Positions 32,901-42,152 of a DNA stretch of 64,000 nucleotides are shown here, piece by piece. A program made the translations under genes and the position numbers. Source of the stretch: Sorangium cellulosum So0157-2 (GTDB lineage Bacteria; Myxococcota_A; Polyangia; Polyangiales; Polyangiaceae); the NCBI RefSeq assembly GCF_000418325.1, contig NC_021658.1, positions 11,794,001-11,858,000 on the forward strand. The letters are read 5' to 3'. The notes under the pieces are model-generated. The model did no database searches. It was not told the DNA's origin and saw only the letters and a program-made list of their open reading frames with translations. How positions within the stretch are numbered: position 1 is the first letter of the stretch; each line of letters opens with the position of its first letter.

Positions 32901-33954
32901 TCCCGACGCGGGCGAGGATGCGGTGCCGGCCGGGGCCGAGGCGCAGGCGCGCGCCGAACCTGGGCCAGATCCCCCACTGCTTCATGTCGCGCGTCAGCAC
33001 CTCGACGTCGTCCACGAGGATGGCGAAGGCCCCCTGGACCGCGATGATCAGCTCGCGCTCGGCGGGCAGGTCGACGAAGGTCTCGACGTAGAAGATGCCC
33101 CTGGCCCTGCCCTCGCCGCGCGCGTCGGGCGCGACCGCGGAGAGCTGGCAGCCGCGGCGCTCGGCGCCGAGCACGCGCGGCGGGTCGGCGCGGCGGGGAT
33201 CGCGCGGGAACACGGGCGGCCAGGGGCCGGCGCGCTCCGCCTCGTAGCGCACGCGGTGGTCGCTCTCGGCCAGGTGGCCGAACGGGCCGGCGAAGCGCGC
33301 GTTCTCGATGCACCCGTAGCGGCGCGCCGCGACGTCGATGAGCGGCGCGGCGGGCGCGGCCCCGGCGCCGCCGGCGCCGTCCGCGCGCGCCGCGGCGGCC
33401 GCCTCCTCGGGCAGCCCCTCGATGCTCCACCACTCGACGAGCTCGGCCCGCGCGCGCCAGCCGAGGTTGCCGGGGCGGTCGATCGCGCGCAGGACGACCT
33501 CGCGGGACGTCTTCCAGAGGCCGACGACGCTGGAGCGCAGCCCGAGCAGGTGATTGGCGGCGAGCCAGCCCACGAGGGGGGCGTCGGGGTGCGCGCTCAC
33601 CCGCGCCGCGTCCACCGCCTCGAGGTAGGCCGCCGCCGCGCGCGCGTTGCGGCCGTGCGCCTCGTCGTCGATCGCGCGCCCGAGCGACGCGAGCATGGAC
33701 TTCGCCCCGATCCCGTCGAGGCGCTTGCGCGCCGCCTTGACGCCCGCGGGCGTGCCGCCCGGGACGAGGAGCTCCCCGAGCAGCCAGCGGCCGACGACCT
33801 CGCCGTCGGTCGAGCGCGCTCCCGCGTCGCGGAGCGAGGCGATGGGGTCTGGCGCGCGGGGCGCGGTGGCCGCGCTGCAGGCGCCGAGCGCGAGGGCCAG
33901 GGTGGCGGCGCCGACGAGCCGGAGGAGCGAGGAGAGGGGGCGAGGTGCGCGCAT
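29926..33954 (-). CDS. Large lipoprotein with TPR-like repeats, DUF3857 and transglutaminase-like domains
   Basis: The product has 1342 residues. The signal peptide ends in the lipobox LALGAC (Cys about residue 30). The N-terminal half has helical repeats (WYPRFWLALEEADKAGLSEV, RRDYAAAIQELKRLGAVRRD) of TPR type plus a beta-sandwich segment (GIFYVETFVDLPAERELII). From about residue 700 there is a DUF3857 domain (VLDYAALWIHEDGSARMLQH; HLEVGDYIEVE), followed by a transglutaminase-like region (RIYRWVLANVEAG, TEAFLYLCRLVGIDAGYG). The usual catalytic Cys position reads as YLCRL. A low-complexity Ala-Gly linker (about 955-985) separates them. Its role is unknown; an outer-membrane or periplasmic location follows from the lipobox. 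Confidence 0.8.
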   Translation of the reverse strand: MRAPRPLSSLLRLVGAATLALALGACSAATAPRAPDPIASLRDAGARSTDGEVVGRWLLGELLVPGGTPAGVKAARKRLDGIGAKSMLASLGRAIDDEAHGRNARAAAAYLEAVDAARVSAHPDAPLVGWLAANHLLGLRSSVVGLWKTSREVVLRAIDRPGNLGWRARAELVEWWSIEGLPEEAAAAARADGAGGAGAAPAAPLIDVAARRYGCIENARFAGPFGHLAESDHRVRYEAERAGPWPPVFPRDPRRADPPRVLGAERRGCQLSAVAPDARGEGRARGIFYVETFVDLPAERELIIAVQGAFAILVDDVEVLTRDMKQWGIWPRFGARLRLGPGRHRILARVGSGETSIRLLAPDGTPLGVATSADPTPPYSLFPPEVLPDPNPIEPFLNALGVPPQPAPKVARALGLRGAPRPERDVNDPISRYLAATIAHLEGQDDASAVLIEPLVADPARATGPALATQAVFLEKDPIFPPSDGRDLVKDVRARAAAKDPELWYPRFWLALEEADKAGLSEVTRAVEALADQFREVPDLLKTLAAMYSRLGWRVEQVRTVKEAAARFPDDVEVLGALLRIHDADGHVAQADELAARIRGLDPDAEIELERAIDRRDYAAAIQELKRLGAVRRDRKDIALRIADLLTRAGKRAESFEQLERALARSPDDADARLALADARFARGERDALQRALIEAIRTGSDTSSLRDAIELLDGTTELSPYRLDGERVIAEHEASGEVMPGTAARVLDYAALWIHEDGSARMLQHEIIRIQSREAIQEHAEQRVPDGLVLKLRTVKRDGSIHEPEFIEDKPTVTMPHLEVGDYIEVENLFVLRGDGQGGLTFQGPRWFFREEKVPYWRSEFIIVSPKSRPLDVEVSGPVPAPEIVESGALVTRRYRVDKSPALPEEPASAPLAEFLPNVRVGWGITLADTIARMVDAAADETPRDPRLVRIARAIARTPIAPGASGAAAGGGAGKAAGGGAAGGEAGGAAASKDEQARRIYRWVLANVEAGRENDGRRVVIGKSGNRTEAFLYLCRLVGIDAGYGVVSDRLAPPPRGPMSEAETWSALAVRVDTGDKPGASAARWMFVRDKFAPYGYLPSSLRGQPAIVLRPGAPREVTPSSGAHDGVVTEGVAEVARDGSASLSIEQRYEGKLAIALRSALESLPDAQLRDAVESRLLPQMVPGARLQEIQVKELTEIDRPLTLKMKISAASFARAQGPELVLSPPFGVRVASLASLPVRETPLYLSEQIATRSEVRLRVKLPPGARVATRLAPFAADNDGRTVRVNDRLDGGALLLDRFLELPAGRVQPDAYPRFQQFARAADGALDRDIVVLLDRDGR

Positions 33955-34043
33955 CGGCTCGGTCCTTAGCGCGAGCGACCGCGTGCGCACAGGTACCCCG
34001 CGTTCACGCGGGTCGGGTGGGCCGCAGCCCGCTGCGTCCGCGC

Positions 34044-36311
34044 TCACGCCCCCGCTTCGACGGCGCTGGCGACCTGCTGAAGGAGCACCGCCTGCTCGAT
34101 CACCTCGGGCGGCACGCCCAGATCCTCGCGCGCCCCGGCCACGTCGTCGCGCGCCGCGCTCACATCCTGGTGCGCCGCGCTCGCCTCCTCGCGCGCCGCG
34201 CTCCCATCGTGGCGCGCCTCGCCGGCGTCCTCGGGCGCCGCGCCCACATCCTGGCGCGCCTCGCCCGCCTCCTCGCGCTCCGCCGCCCGGCGCAGCGCCG
34301 CGATCTCGGCCTGCGCGGCGACGAGCGCCTGCTCGAGCGCCTCGTGGAGCGCCTGGGGCGCGCCGGCCGTATCGCGCGCCTCGGACAGCTCGCGCTCGAG
34401 CTGCGCGATCTTCCAGCTCGCGGCGCGCAGGTCGGCCTCGCTCGCGGCGGCGCTCCGCGCCAGCGCGTCGAGCTGCTGCCGGAGCGCCTCCACGGCGTCG
34501 GCCGGCCCGCCGTTCCCCGGGAGCGCCCCGCCCGGCCCACCGCCCGTGGCCTGGCCCGGCCCGCCGCTCTCGGCCGTGCCCGACGCGAAGGCCGTCCCGA
34601 GCTCGTCGACGAGCTCCTTGCCCACGCGCTCGCTCTCGAGCAGCTGCGCCTTGAGCGACGCGATGACGTGGCCCCGGTCGCGGAGCGCCGCCTCGAGGCT
34701 CGCGATCTCGGCGGCCGCCGCCTCGCCGGGGTCGCGCTTCTCCAGCTCCGCGGCCCGCTGCTCCAGCGCGACGACGCGCTGCTCGAGCTCGACGATCCGC
34801 GCCTCCAGCAGCAGCCGGCGGGCGTCGAGGGCGCTCCGCTGCTCCTCCAGCGCGCGGTTCTCCCGCTCGATCCGCTCCACGCGCTCCTTGAGCCGGTCGC
34901 GCTCGCGCGCGAGCTCGGCCCGGGCGGCCTCGAGCTCCTCGTGCTTCGCCGCCGCGCGCCGCGCCTCCTCCAGCGCGCGCTCGCTCTCCTGCGCGCGCCT
35001 GCGCGCGGCGTCTCGATCCGCCGTGATCTTCGAGAGCTCCCGCCGCGCCCCCGCCGCGGCCGCCTCGAGCTCCTCCACGCGCGCCGAGAGCGCCGGGTCC
35101 GGCGCCGCGACGGCGGGCCTCGCCTCGAGCTCGGCGATCCTGGCGCGCGCGGCCTCGAGATCGGCCGTTGCAGCGTCGAGGCGGTCGCGGGCGCCGGCGA
35201 TCTCCGGCTTGTTGCGGATCATGCCGAGCTCGAGCTCGACCTTGGTCCGCGCCCGCTTCTCGTCGTCGAGCTGCTTGGCGAGCCGGGTCGCGCGGTCGCG
35301 CTGGCTGCGGAGCTCCTCCTCCATGTCGCGGATCTGGTGCGCCAGGCGCTCGGCCCGGACGTGGGCGTCGCCCGCCCTCGCCTCGACCTCGCGCAGGCGC
35401 GCCCCCCGCGCATCGAGCTCGGCCTCCGCCTCGGCGAGGCGCGCGGCCGTGGCGACCGCGCTCTCGGCGCGGGCCCCCGCGTCCTCGCGGTCGCGCTGGT
35501 GCCGGGTGCGCAGCGCGGCGAGCTCGCCCCCGAGCCGCTCCGCGCGGCCCTCGGCCTCGGTGAGCGCCTCGGCCGACGGGCCGGCGGCCGCGACCGGGAA
35601 CTCGGCGAACGGCAGCTCGATGACGGCGAACGCGTCGAGCCGCGGCAGGCGCTCGCCGGCCACGGCGATGAACCACTCCGGCTCCTCGGAGCCGTCGAGG
35701 ATGGACGTGTCCACGCTCACCTCGGGCTCGCCCTTCGGCGCGAACTCCGCGACCGTGTAGCCGACGAACGGCGCCTGGCCGACCATCCGCACCTGCTTGA
35801 ACTGGAGCGCCACGAGGTCGTAGAGCGCGTAGTAGCCGGGGGCCGCGCCGCGCCGCGCGCCCGCGGGGAGCAGGCCCCGGGCGACGTCCGGGTTCGGCGA
35901 AGCGATGATGGCGGCGCCGCTCGCGGCGGTGAGGCGGCGGGCGCGCCGGAGGATCTCGGCCGGGTCGGCGAAGATCGAGAGGTCGGGGATGACGAGGGTG
36001 TCGAAGGCGCCGTCGCGCACGCCGAGGTCGCCGTCGAACACGGCGAAGCTCGGGTGCGGCTGCCGGCCGGGCGCCGATCGCGCGAGCTTCTCCGCGACGC
36101 GCGCGGCGTCCGGATCGTAGGCGTGGACGAGGCGCGCGCCGCGCTGGAGCAGCCGGTCGGCGAGGCCGATGGTGGCGTCACCCAGGACCGCGACCCGCCG
36201 GCCGCGCACGAGCGGCTCGAGGTACGCGCTCAGCACCAGGGCGGGGTGGAGCGCAGCGGGGGCGGCGTGCCGCGGCGAACCGGCGGCGGCGAGGGAGGAC
36301 TCCGTCGTCAT
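34044..36311 (-). CDS. Methyltransferase-like N-domain fused to a long coiled coil
   Basis: The product has 755 residues. Residues 30-200 resemble a class I SAM methyltransferase (VRGRRVAVLGDATIGLADRL for motif I; LVHAYDPDA; FDTLVIPDLSIFADPAEIL). From about residue 230 to 660 the protein is a continuous heptad-type coiled coil. The tail is a run of seven- to eight-residue repeats (EDAGEARHD, EEASAAHQD, DDVAGARED) encoded by matching DNA repeats, before IEQAVLLQQVASAVEAGA. Coiled-coil proteins with enzyme-like heads act in myxobacterial polarity and motility (for example AglZ), but I see no specific link here. Confidence 0.75.
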   Translation of the reverse strand: MTTESSLAAAGSPRHAAPAALHPALVLSAYLEPLVRGRRVAVLGDATIGLADRLLQRGARLVHAYDPDAARVAEKLARSAPGRQPHPSFAVFDGDLGVRDGAFDTLVIPDLSIFADPAEILRRARRLTAASGAAIIASPNPDVARGLLPAGARRGAAPGYYALYDLVALQFKQVRMVGQAPFVGYTVAEFAPKGEPEVSVDTSILDGSEEPEWFIAVAGERLPRLDAFAVIELPFAEFPVAAAGPSAEALTEAEGRAERLGGELAALRTRHQRDREDAGARAESAVATAARLAEAEAELDARGARLREVEARAGDAHVRAERLAHQIRDMEEELRSQRDRATRLAKQLDDEKRARTKVELELGMIRNKPEIAGARDRLDAATADLEAARARIAELEARPAVAAPDPALSARVEELEAAAAGARRELSKITADRDAARRRAQESERALEEARRAAAKHEELEAARAELARERDRLKERVERIERENRALEEQRSALDARRLLLEARIVELEQRVVALEQRAAELEKRDPGEAAAAEIASLEAALRDRGHVIASLKAQLLESERVGKELVDELGTAFASGTAESGGPGQATGGGPGGALPGNGGPADAVEALRQQLDALARSAAASEADLRAASWKIAQLERELSEARDTAGAPQALHEALEQALVAAQAEIAALRRAAEREEAGEARQDVGAAPEDAGEARHDGSAAREEASAAHQDVSAARDDVAGAREDLGVPPEVIEQAVLLQQVASAVEAGA

Positions 36312-36724
36312 GGTCCCGTCCTCTTACGGCGCTGGGGGCCGGGAGTCCACAAAGCGCCGTGCAGAGTTGCAACGAGGCGCCTGGCGCCCGCCCCGCGCGC
36401 CCCGCATCGAAGCGCGGCGGCCGTCGCCCATGACGCTCTGCGTCTTTCCCAACCCCGTTCGTCGCTCCCGATGTCATCTCCCTGACACACGCGCATCGTG
36501 GGAAGCGCTGCGCTACGACACGCGCGCGGACACGCGCGCGTCGCGGGCAGCGCCGGGATGTCCCCTTGTATGCGACCGAGCTCGACAATGGCAACATGCC
36601 GCAAGAACCCGGGAAGTCGACTCCGTCGACTTCTTGGCTCCTCGTCGCCTCGGCGGTTCAACGTTCCTCTTCTCGTGTCGTGACGAGCGTCGCTCTGGCG
36701 CCGCGCGGGCTCTGCCGAGTGCGG
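36312..36724. other. Intergenic, nothing recognised
   Basis: The 413-bp gap lies between two leftward genes and must hold the promoter of the coiled-coil gene. It contains alternating CG-rich runs (ACACGCGCGCGGACACGCGCG, about 36518-36540) but no convincing gene, terminator or RNA. Confidence 0.5.
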
Positions 36725-37852
36725 TCAGCGGAGCACGGTCTCACAGCCGAGGAGGATCTGGATCTTCGCGGCGGACGCGTTCCTCGCGGCGTCGCAGGAG
36801 TCGGGGCACAGCACGAGCGCCGTGGGCGAGCTCGGGTTGTCGTAGCGCCAGCCTGGACCGTCGCAGCCGGGGCTCTGCGGCAGGATCTCCTGCGGCGCGC
36901 CGTCGAGCCCGAACAGGACGTTGACGTCGTTGAACGCGATCTGCCCGCCGGCCACCTCGGACGGGACCTTGTACTCGCACGGGAGCGCCTGACCCGTCAC
37001 CTTCGCGAGCGCGCTCTGGAACTCGACGGCGATGTTCGTCGCCTTGACGAGGACCGCGGTGTCGGTGCCGCCTGCGGCGGCGATCTGGTTGGCGATGCTC
37101 TGGTCGACGCCCGGGAGCCCGATGACGAAGGTGCGTACCGGCGGTCGATAGCGCGCGCCCGCCGCCGCGAGGGCCGCGATGGCGGCCGGATCCTCCGGGT
37201 TCGCGCCGCCGCACTGGGGCCCGGGCCCCTGCGGCTTCCCGTCGGTGACGAGCAGCACGGCGGAGGCCTCGCCGGGGTGGTTCTGCGCCATCTCGATGCC
37301 CTGGAGCAGCGCCCCGCCCAGCGCCGGGTAGATGGGCGTGCTCAGCCCGTCCGGCGACTCGTCCTCGATGGCGTCCACGATCGCGCTCGCGTTGTCCGGG
37401 AGCGGACCGAACGGGACGAGCGGCGCCTTGTAGGCAGTTTGGTCACATGCCGGCACGTCGTCCGCGGCGCGCGGGAAGAAGCGCAGCGCCACGCGCACGC
37501 CGGCGAACCGCGCGCTGTTGACGAACGCGGTCAGGCCGACCTTCGCGCTATCCCATTTGTCTCCCACCATGGAGGAGGATTTGTCCATCATGATGTAGAG
37601 ATTGAGGGGGACGGCGATCGCCTCCTCGGTGACGAGCCCGCAGGCGGCGTCCGGGTCGGGGCGGGTATCGATGGGCGCGTCGCTCAACAGCCCTCCATCC
37701 GGATCGAGGTCTCCGCCCGAGCCGGCCCCTTCCGACGAGGACGATGCCGCGCCGATCCCCGAATTCGGGGCGCAGGCGCCGTGGAGCCCGGCGGCGGCAG
37801 CGAGCCCGAGCAGGGAGGCGAGCGAGAGTCGGTGGAGCGGTTCGAGGCGCAT
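36725..37852 (-). CDS. Lipoprotein with von Willebrand factor A domain
   Basis: The product has 375 residues. A signal peptide (LASLLGLAAAAGLHGACAP) ends in a GAC lipobox and is followed by a Ser/Gly linker. The VWA domain starts at LNLYIMMDKSSSMVGDKWD, where DKSSS is the MIDAS metal site (DxSxS). STPIYPALGGALLQG supplies the MIDAS Thr, and AVLLVTDGKPQG the third ligand loop. The C-terminal third contains several cysteines (LPCEYK, SPGCDGPG, LCPDSCDAA) that probably form disulfides. Proteins of this layout are abundant in Polyangiales and are taken to bind proteins on the cell surface. Confidence 0.85.
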   Translation of the reverse strand: MRLEPLHRLSLASLLGLAAAAGLHGACAPNSGIGAASSSSEGAGSGGDLDPDGGLLSDAPIDTRPDPDAACGLVTEEAIAVPLNLYIMMDKSSSMVGDKWDSAKVGLTAFVNSARFAGVRVALRFFPRAADDVPACDQTAYKAPLVPFGPLPDNASAIVDAIEDESPDGLSTPIYPALGGALLQGIEMAQNHPGEASAVLLVTDGKPQGPGPQCGGANPEDPAAIAALAAAGARYRPPVRTFVIGLPGVDQSIANQIAAAGGTDTAVLVKATNIAVEFQSALAKVTGQALPCEYKVPSEVAGGQIAFNDVNVLFGLDGAPQEILPQSPGCDGPGWRYDNPSSPTALVLCPDSCDAARNASAAKIQILLGCETVLR

Positions 37853-38100
37853 GGGCGTGCTGGCGTACGGCAGGGACGGCGCGGAGGCGGCGCAGGAGCG
37901 CAGACCCAGACAGACTACCGGAGTCGGTGACGGGCGCGAGGGGCGAATCGCGGGATCGTGAGCTGGCTCGCGGCGGCGCAGCGCGGCACGGCGGTGTCGG
38001 TGCGTGCGGCACGGCGCGATGGGTCCATGGGGCGCGTGGGGTGATTACCGCCAGCGTGACAAAGTCTTTCCGAAAAGCGCGCGAAGGTGCAGAATTAAGC

Positions 38101-39918
38101 ATGCGCGTGCGCTCCCTCCTCGGAACGGCTTCTGTTCTTGCGATGCTCTCCGCGCTCGGCTGCGCCGAGAGCAGCTCGATCGACGGTCCCATCGGGCCGG
38201 TCTCGGGCACGGGCGGCGGTTCCGGATCGGGCGGAGCGCCGAGCGCGAGCAGCGCAACGACGACGTCATCGAGCAGCAGCGCGGCTGTCACGAGCGGCGC
38301 GGGCGGCGAGGGCGGGGGCGAAGGCGGCGCGGGCGGCGCGGGCGGCGAAGGCGGCGCGGGTGGGGAGGCGGGCAGCGGAGACGGGGGCGGCGGGGGCGAG
38401 GTCACCGACCCTTGCGCGATGGGGTGCCTCCCGGGCACGCACGATATCGACGGCAACCCGCTCACGGGCGAGTGCGGTTGCGAATACGCGTGTACGCCGA
38501 CCTCGACGACCGAGGATCCGATCGACGGTGAGTTCGTCGATGCCAACTGCGATGGCGGCGACGGGCTCGTGGAGCGGTGCGTCTACGTCTCGGCCAGCAT
38601 TGGGGACGACGCCAACAGCGGGACGCGCACGGCCCCGGTGCAGACGATCGCCACGGCGATCCAGGTGGCGCAGGAGAGCGCGGTGCCGGCGGTCTGTCTG
38701 TCCGGCGAGCTGTACGAGGAGGCGGTCACGGTCGTGTCCGGGATCAGCATCTATGGCGGGTTCGACCACGACGACCCTGACTTCAAGTTCCGCAGGACCT
38801 CCGCGGTGACGACGACGGTGCGCGCGCCGGGCACGGTGTTCCACGCGCCGTCGATCGCGCAGCCGACGCACATCGAGGGCATCACGATCGAGGCGCTGAA
38901 GCCGACGACGTCCGGCGCGAGCACCTATGGAGTGCGCCTGGGCGGCGGGCTCGCGCAGCTCTTCGTGCGGTACAACATCATCCGGGTGCAGGACGGCCAG
39001 AACGGCGTCGCGGGAACGGACGGGGCGGCGCACACGGCGGGGACGGCGCCGGGGGGGAACGCGGGAGAGGTGGGCTGCGACGGCTGCAGCGGCCGCGGGA
39101 ATGCCGGTCCAGCGCCCGTGTGCGACGAGCCTGGCGGGAGAGGCGGATATGGCGGACATGGCTCTGCCATCGGAGCGTCGGGCCATCCGGGCAGCCAGGG
39201 CGCGGCCGGCGGTGCGGGAGGCCCCTCGCACGACTGCGGGGATCCCAGATATCCAGGACAGAATGGCGCGCCAGGCATGGCCGGGGTGCAGGGGGCGCCG
39301 GGGACCGGGGGAGCGACGCTCGGCACCATCGCCTCGGGCGTCTACCAGCCTGCGAACGGCACCAATGGGTTGCCGGGAGCGAACGGCGGCGGTGGCGGCG
39401 GCGCGGGCGGCGGCGGCGGCGGCACGTGCTGGGTAGGCCCTAATGATCGCGGTGGTGGCGGCGGCAGCGGCGGGTGCGGTGGACTCGGCGGTCGCAGCGG
39501 CCAGGCTGGGCGAGGTGGCGGCGGGAGCTTTGGAATCTTCGCGGCGGCCGGCCAGGTGGTCGTCTCCCGCAACGAGATCACAACCGGAAAGGGCGGCAAT
39601 GGCGGCCGCGGCGGCAACGGCGGAGCGCGACAGCTCGGGGGGAACGGCGGCCCGGGCGGCCCCGGTCCTGATGACGCCACCAACGGCGGCGTCGGCGGCA
39701 GAGGTGGCAATGGGGGCGACGGCGGCCCGGGCGCGGGCGGCGGCGGCGGTCCGAGCGCCTGCCTGGCGCGCTCCGGGAGCGTCACCTTCACGTTCCGAGA
39801 CAACAGCTGCGTGATCGGCACCCCCGGGTTCGGCGGCGCTGGCGGGACGACCCCGAGCGGCGGCGCCGCGGGCGCGGGGCAGGAGGGCACGGGGGCCGCG
39901 AACCTGCAGATCAACTGA
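38101..39918 (+). CDS. Gly-rich surface lipoprotein with parallel beta-helix segment (PGRS-like)
   Basis: The product has 605 residues. The signal peptide VLAMLSALGCAES has a lipobox. A Ser/Gly/Thr linker is followed by a Cys-containing module (CAMGCLPGTHDIDGNPLTGE). Residues 160-300 resemble a DUF1565/right-handed beta-helix start (CVYVSASIGDDANSGTRTAP, VQTIATAIQVA). The C-terminal half is dominated by GG-x and GGxGG repeats (GKGGNGGRGGNGGARQLGGN), like mycobacterial PGRS regions, with scattered Cys. ATG 38101 fits the signal peptide. It is likely anchored at the outer surface. The DNA in the Gly-rich part has long GGC-rich tracts prone to slippage. Confidence 0.85.
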   Translation: MRVRSLLGTASVLAMLSALGCAESSSIDGPIGPVSGTGGGSGSGGAPSASSATTTSSSSSAAVTSGAGGEGGGEGGAGGAGGEGGAGGEAGSGDGGGGGEVTDPCAMGCLPGTHDIDGNPLTGECGCEYACTPTSTTEDPIDGEFVDANCDGGDGLVERCVYVSASIGDDANSGTRTAPVQTIATAIQVAQESAVPAVCLSGELYEEAVTVVSGISIYGGFDHDDPDFKFRRTSAVTTTVRAPGTVFHAPSIAQPTHIEGITIEALKPTTSGASTYGVRLGGGLAQLFVRYNIIRVQDGQNGVAGTDGAAHTAGTAPGGNAGEVGCDGCSGRGNAGPAPVCDEPGGRGGYGGHGSAIGASGHPGSQGAAGGAGGPSHDCGDPRYPGQNGAPGMAGVQGAPGTGGATLGTIASGVYQPANGTNGLPGANGGGGGGAGGGGGGTCWVGPNDRGGGGGSGGCGGLGGRSGQAGRGGGGSFGIFAAAGQVVVSRNEITTGKGGNGGRGGNGGARQLGGNGGPGGPGPDDATNGGVGGRGGNGGDGGPGAGGGGGPSACLARSGSVTFTFRDNSCVIGTPGFGGAGGTTPSGGAAGAGQEGTGAANLQIN

Positions 39919-39941
39919 CCAGCTCTACTGAGTTCGAAGAG

Positions 39942-41463
39942 CTATCTCCCGACCCGCTGAAGGTCGACTTTCGCCACAACAGAGCTGAAGCCGCCGGCAA
40001 CCGCGGCATTGATCTCATTGCCAAAATCCAGTACCCCATCGTTGATTCCAACGACTACGAGCGCCTTCTGGATCGGTGTCAATGCCGGCGATCCCTTGCC
40101 CTGCCGCGGCATCGCCGAAACGCCTGCTCCAGAGATGCTCCCCGCCAGCGCTCAGCTTAGCGATCGTCCAGTCGCGATCCTGCCTCCCGCCGAGCGGCCC
40201 GCCCCCAAAGTCGACAGCGCTTGCAATTCCAGCGCCAAGCACGACGTCTCCGGCGGCGTCGGCGGCGACGTGAATCCCGAAAGGCGACATGTAGCGGAAG
40301 CCCGCATCGATATGGAACTGAGGCAAATCGTCCCCGAATTTTAGCGACCACAGGTGGGTTCCCGCGGACGACAGCTTCACGAGCAGGAGGTCCGAATCTG
40401 CCAGCCCGCTGGTCTGCTGGGCGCCCCTAACCCCGTGCGTGGCTACATCGATCGCTCCTGCGAAAGCCGCAGCCGCAACGACATCCCCTCGCGCATCAAC
40501 GTCGATATCCTTCAACCAGGCATCACCCTCTCCTTGGATGACAACGGACCAGTCCCTCTTCCCGGTGGGTGAGAGCTTAAGCAGGAAGGAGCCGGCCCCC
40601 GATGGGCTCGAGGCGGAGCTCTCGTCGAAGCCAACCTCGGTGAATCACGTGAAGCGGCCCCCAACGACGATGTTACCGTCGCGATCTACGGCCACCGCCA
40701 TCGCCTCGATGGTCGTCATCGTGGCTTCAGGTCCTCCCAGATGAAGATTCCATCGCACGTCACCTGTCTCGCCGTCCAATTTCACAATGAAGGCATCCCT
40801 CGATGCGGTCGTCAGGGTCGATGAACCTAGGCGCACTTCTCCGTCGAAAAAGCCGACCAGTACCACGTCACCGTCGTGCGTAGCCGATGAATCCATGACA
40901 GTGAGGCGCCCCGTCCCCGTGAACAGGTTGTGGCTCCAGATCAGCTCGCTGCTGGACAGAAATCTGGCCACGAAGCACCCATCCTCATCGGCAGTGGGCG
41001 CCGTGAGGGTAACACCGGAGCCGAAGTCGATGGCTTCCGCGTATGAGCCCGACAAGACGAGGCTATCGTCAGGCAGCACCGAAAGGCGCGATGCCAATGC
41101 ACCATCGGAGTCAGCCACCGACAACCCTCGACTGAATACATGGCTGCCGTCCGGCTTCAACTTGGCGAAAAAGAAAGCATTATGCGACGATACCAGCGGC
41201 GGGCCGCCGAAATCCGTGGTACCTTGGAAGATCCCTGAGAGGAGGATGTTCCCCTTCGAGTCGACCCGAACGCTCTCGGCAAAGACGAGCTCATGGCTCT
41301 CGAAGCTCTTCGCCCAAACGACTCCCGAGCACGAGTCCGCATCACAGTCCTGGAACTCGTCGAGGCCCAGGACCTGAGCGCACGACGCGGTGCCCAGGAG
41401 GGCACCCAGGGCGAGCACGCGGGTGGCGTGAACAAGGGGCGGAGAAGACGGAGTGCGGCGCAT
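39942..41463 (-). pseudogene. Beta-propeller-type lipoprotein gene with an in-frame TGA and a frameshift
   Basis: Translation from ATG 41463 gives a lipobox signal (LGALLGTASCAQVLG) and repeated blade-like units (SVRVDSKGNILLSGIFQGTT, VAVDRDGNIVVGGRF) as in SBBP/delta-type surface proteins. It stops at TGA 40645-40647, but the same frame continues with family-like sequence (FTEVGFDESSASSP, IDVDARGDVVAAAAFAG) to about 40070. There a frame change is needed to recover ALVVVGINDGVLDFGNEI and the natural stop TAG at 39942-39944. One nonsense substitution (GGA to TGA would explain it) and one indel thus break an about 505-codon gene. The truncated 272-residue product may still be exported. Confidence 0.75.
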
Positions 41464-42152
41464 GGTGATTTATGAGGCCCCAAGTTCCAACGCCCGTCAA
41501 GGCTGAAGCAAGACGCACACAAGCCCCGCTGTCTCGCGCCCCGAGGCATCCTCGCGCAGCGTCTCCGCCGAACACCGGGCGGGCTTCTTCCGGTTCCGGC
41601 GGGTTCGCGGCGGGTGGACCGGTCGGAGCCGCTCGCGGCAGGCTCAAGCGACTGCCGTCGCTCGCGCGCGCACACCGCGACAGGCGCAGGCGATTCATGC
41701 GGATCGTCGACGGCGCTCACGGTCTCGGAGAACGCGACTGTCGTCGAGAGGGCGCCGTCACGCACCCGAGCGCGCGCAGTGGATGAACCGATGTGGCCGC
41801 CGTGTCAGCCGCAGCGACGGGCGAAGCGGAGGTGGGGGGCACCGGCGCTGGAGCAGGCCGCCCGGCCCAGCTCGCGCCCGCAGGGTCCCGCTCGCCCCGC
41901 GTCGGGCCGTCGTGCCCGCCGTACCCTCCCTGTCTGGCCGGGACGCAGCTCGCGAGCGTAGCCCAGGAGGAGCGGCCCGTCGCCATAGCGGACGCTCGTC
42001 CGCTCGGGATGCCCGCGCCTCCAAGCCCGTGGAGGCGCCTCCGCTAGACTGGAGCAAAGTGATGGGCGCCGGTGTGAGCGCGTTGCTCGCGCACGAAGGC
42101 CGGCTAGAACGGCTCCCGGCCGCGACCAGCGCCGAAGACAGGAAGGCCCCCC
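41464..42152. other. Intergenic, no gene recognised
   Basis: This 689-bp divergent region should carry promoters for the lipoprotein pseudogene (leftward) and the Met-rich gene (rightward). Open frames exist on both strands but have biased composition (Arg, Pro, Ala, Ser) and no motif. AGGAAGG at 42141-42147 is the ribosome site of the Met-rich gene. Confidence 0.5.

Noticed and set aside
29857-33969. 1370-codon plus-strand frame opposite the DUF3857 lipoprotein
   Set aside because: Arg/Asp/Val-rich shadow of the GC-rich codons. The minus strand has a lipobox signal peptide and recognised domains.
36566-37930. 454-codon plus-strand frame opposite the VWA lipoprotein
   Set aside because: Shadow frame. 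The minus strand has a signal peptide, MIDAS motif and cysteines.
40645-40647. TGA read as selenocysteine
   Set aside because: No selenocysteine-insertion hairpin was recognised just after it, the protein type is not a selenoprotein, and a second frameshift downstream points to decay.
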